Assembly (NCBI RefSeq): GCF_032362555.1
Contig: NC_083529.1
Span: 7,192,001-7,256,000, forward strand
Direction: 5' to 3'
DNA length: 64,000 bases
Source of the DNA: Amyelois transitella
Lineage: Eukaryota > Arthropoda > Insecta > Lepidoptera > Pyralidae
Part shown: piece after piece, positions 63,317 to 64,000 of the stretch
Numbering within the stretch: position 1 is the stretch's first letter
Layout: each line of letters begins with the position of its first letter
Made by a program: the position numbers and the translations under genes
Notes under the pieces: generated by a model
What the model was told of the DNA's origin: nothing
The model's input: only the letters and a program-made list of their open reading frames with translations
The model's database searches: none

Positions 63317-64000
63317 TAATACGTGATATTTCAAGAAGATTAATTTAGTAGATAACCCATGATGACAAATAAACTTACTGTCGCATATTAGTTGGAATAT
63401 CCATCATCTATATATTACACTACGGTCTCCAAAGTCATCTACAGTTTTCGGCCAATCGTTTGCCTCTAGCTATAGTCTGAAAACCGGCGATCAATAACAA
63501 AATAAATAAAAGACAAAAACAAAAAACTGTCAATCGTAAAACTGCAGAGGGCGCTGTGTCCGCAAACTGGCAGCGTGCGCGACGCGGCGCTCCGTCAAAC
63601 TCAGCGGCAGACGGAAAAACGCTGGCGATTTGTTTTGCGAAGGGTTAACGGGGATAAGACTGGATTAGATTATGAAAAAATGTTTTGTAAACATAAAATG
63701 ACAATTATGAATTGATTAACTTGTATTTATGAAAATGACTGAAACGAAAGAAGTACACAATTACCTTATACCTAACCTATGTTGAGAACTACAAATTATG
63801 ATTTATAATTATTAAGTTCCAGGTGCAGATTTAGGTATGTATGACATAAACCTAAATACACTAGTAATATTATTTAAAAAAAAAATTAAAAGAGTTAACG
63901 GTGATTGAATAAAAATGCCTGATTTTCTCGCTCTATGGCGGACATGTTGCTTGTCTATTCTTATATAAACCTACTTAGGTACCTATTTTGATTCCTAACC
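63317..64000. other. right edge, no gene recognised
   Basis: AT-rich except for a GC-richer patch at about 63,540-63,640 that could be a promoter or non-coding exon of a gene beyond the window; nothing in it can be identified. Confidence 0.35.

Overview
The window looks like nuclear DNA of a moth or butterfly (Lepidoptera). It is AT-rich, its genes are split into short exons of about 100-150 nt with canonical GT/AG introns, and it is crowded with repeats typical of Lepidoptera: TATG-tailed SINEs and LINEs, a tRNA-derived SINE, short non-autonomous elements and a pogo-like DNA transposon. No CRISPR array, rRNA or intact tRNA gene was seen.

Left half (1-36,700). A minus-strand spätzle-family neurotrophin/Toll-ligand gene, best matching Spätzle 5, can be rebuilt from ten exons that join in frame into 381 codons. 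Its fifth intron (6,641-22,560) carries three plus-strand genes in a row: an AROS/RPS19BP1-like gene, DPM2 (regulatory subunit of dolichol-phosphate-mannose synthase) and NMRK (nicotinamide riboside kinase). The DPM2 stop codon and the NMRK start codon lie 11 nt apart in one exon, so the pair appears to be dicistronic. That shared exon is present three times. Copies 2 and 3 lack 17 nt, which abolishes the DPM2 stop frame and puts DPM2 in frame with NMRK. NMRK exon 3 is followed by eight further 107-bp tandem copies of its 3' part plus donor site, and then by an old decayed copy.

Middle (36,700-49,800). After repeat-rich intergenic DNA comes a pogo-like transposon with 22-bp terminal inverted repeats, TATCGACA subterminal repeats and only the C-terminal part of its transposase. 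Next is a five-exon plus-strand gene resembling the predicted HD-superfamily phosphohydrolases (COG4339) but with the metal-binding residues mostly lost.

Right part (49,800-64,000). An intronless 734-codon RBM5/RBM10-like splicing regulator (plus), a two-exon 5-hydroxyisourate hydrolase (minus), and an intronless secreted lysine-rich protein of unknown function (minus). Near the right edge is a LINE insertion with a 5' inversion and intact target-site duplications (twin-priming structure).

All calls rest on reading the sequence, splice consensus and remembered family motifs; no database search was run. Exon joins were checked by phase arithmetic.
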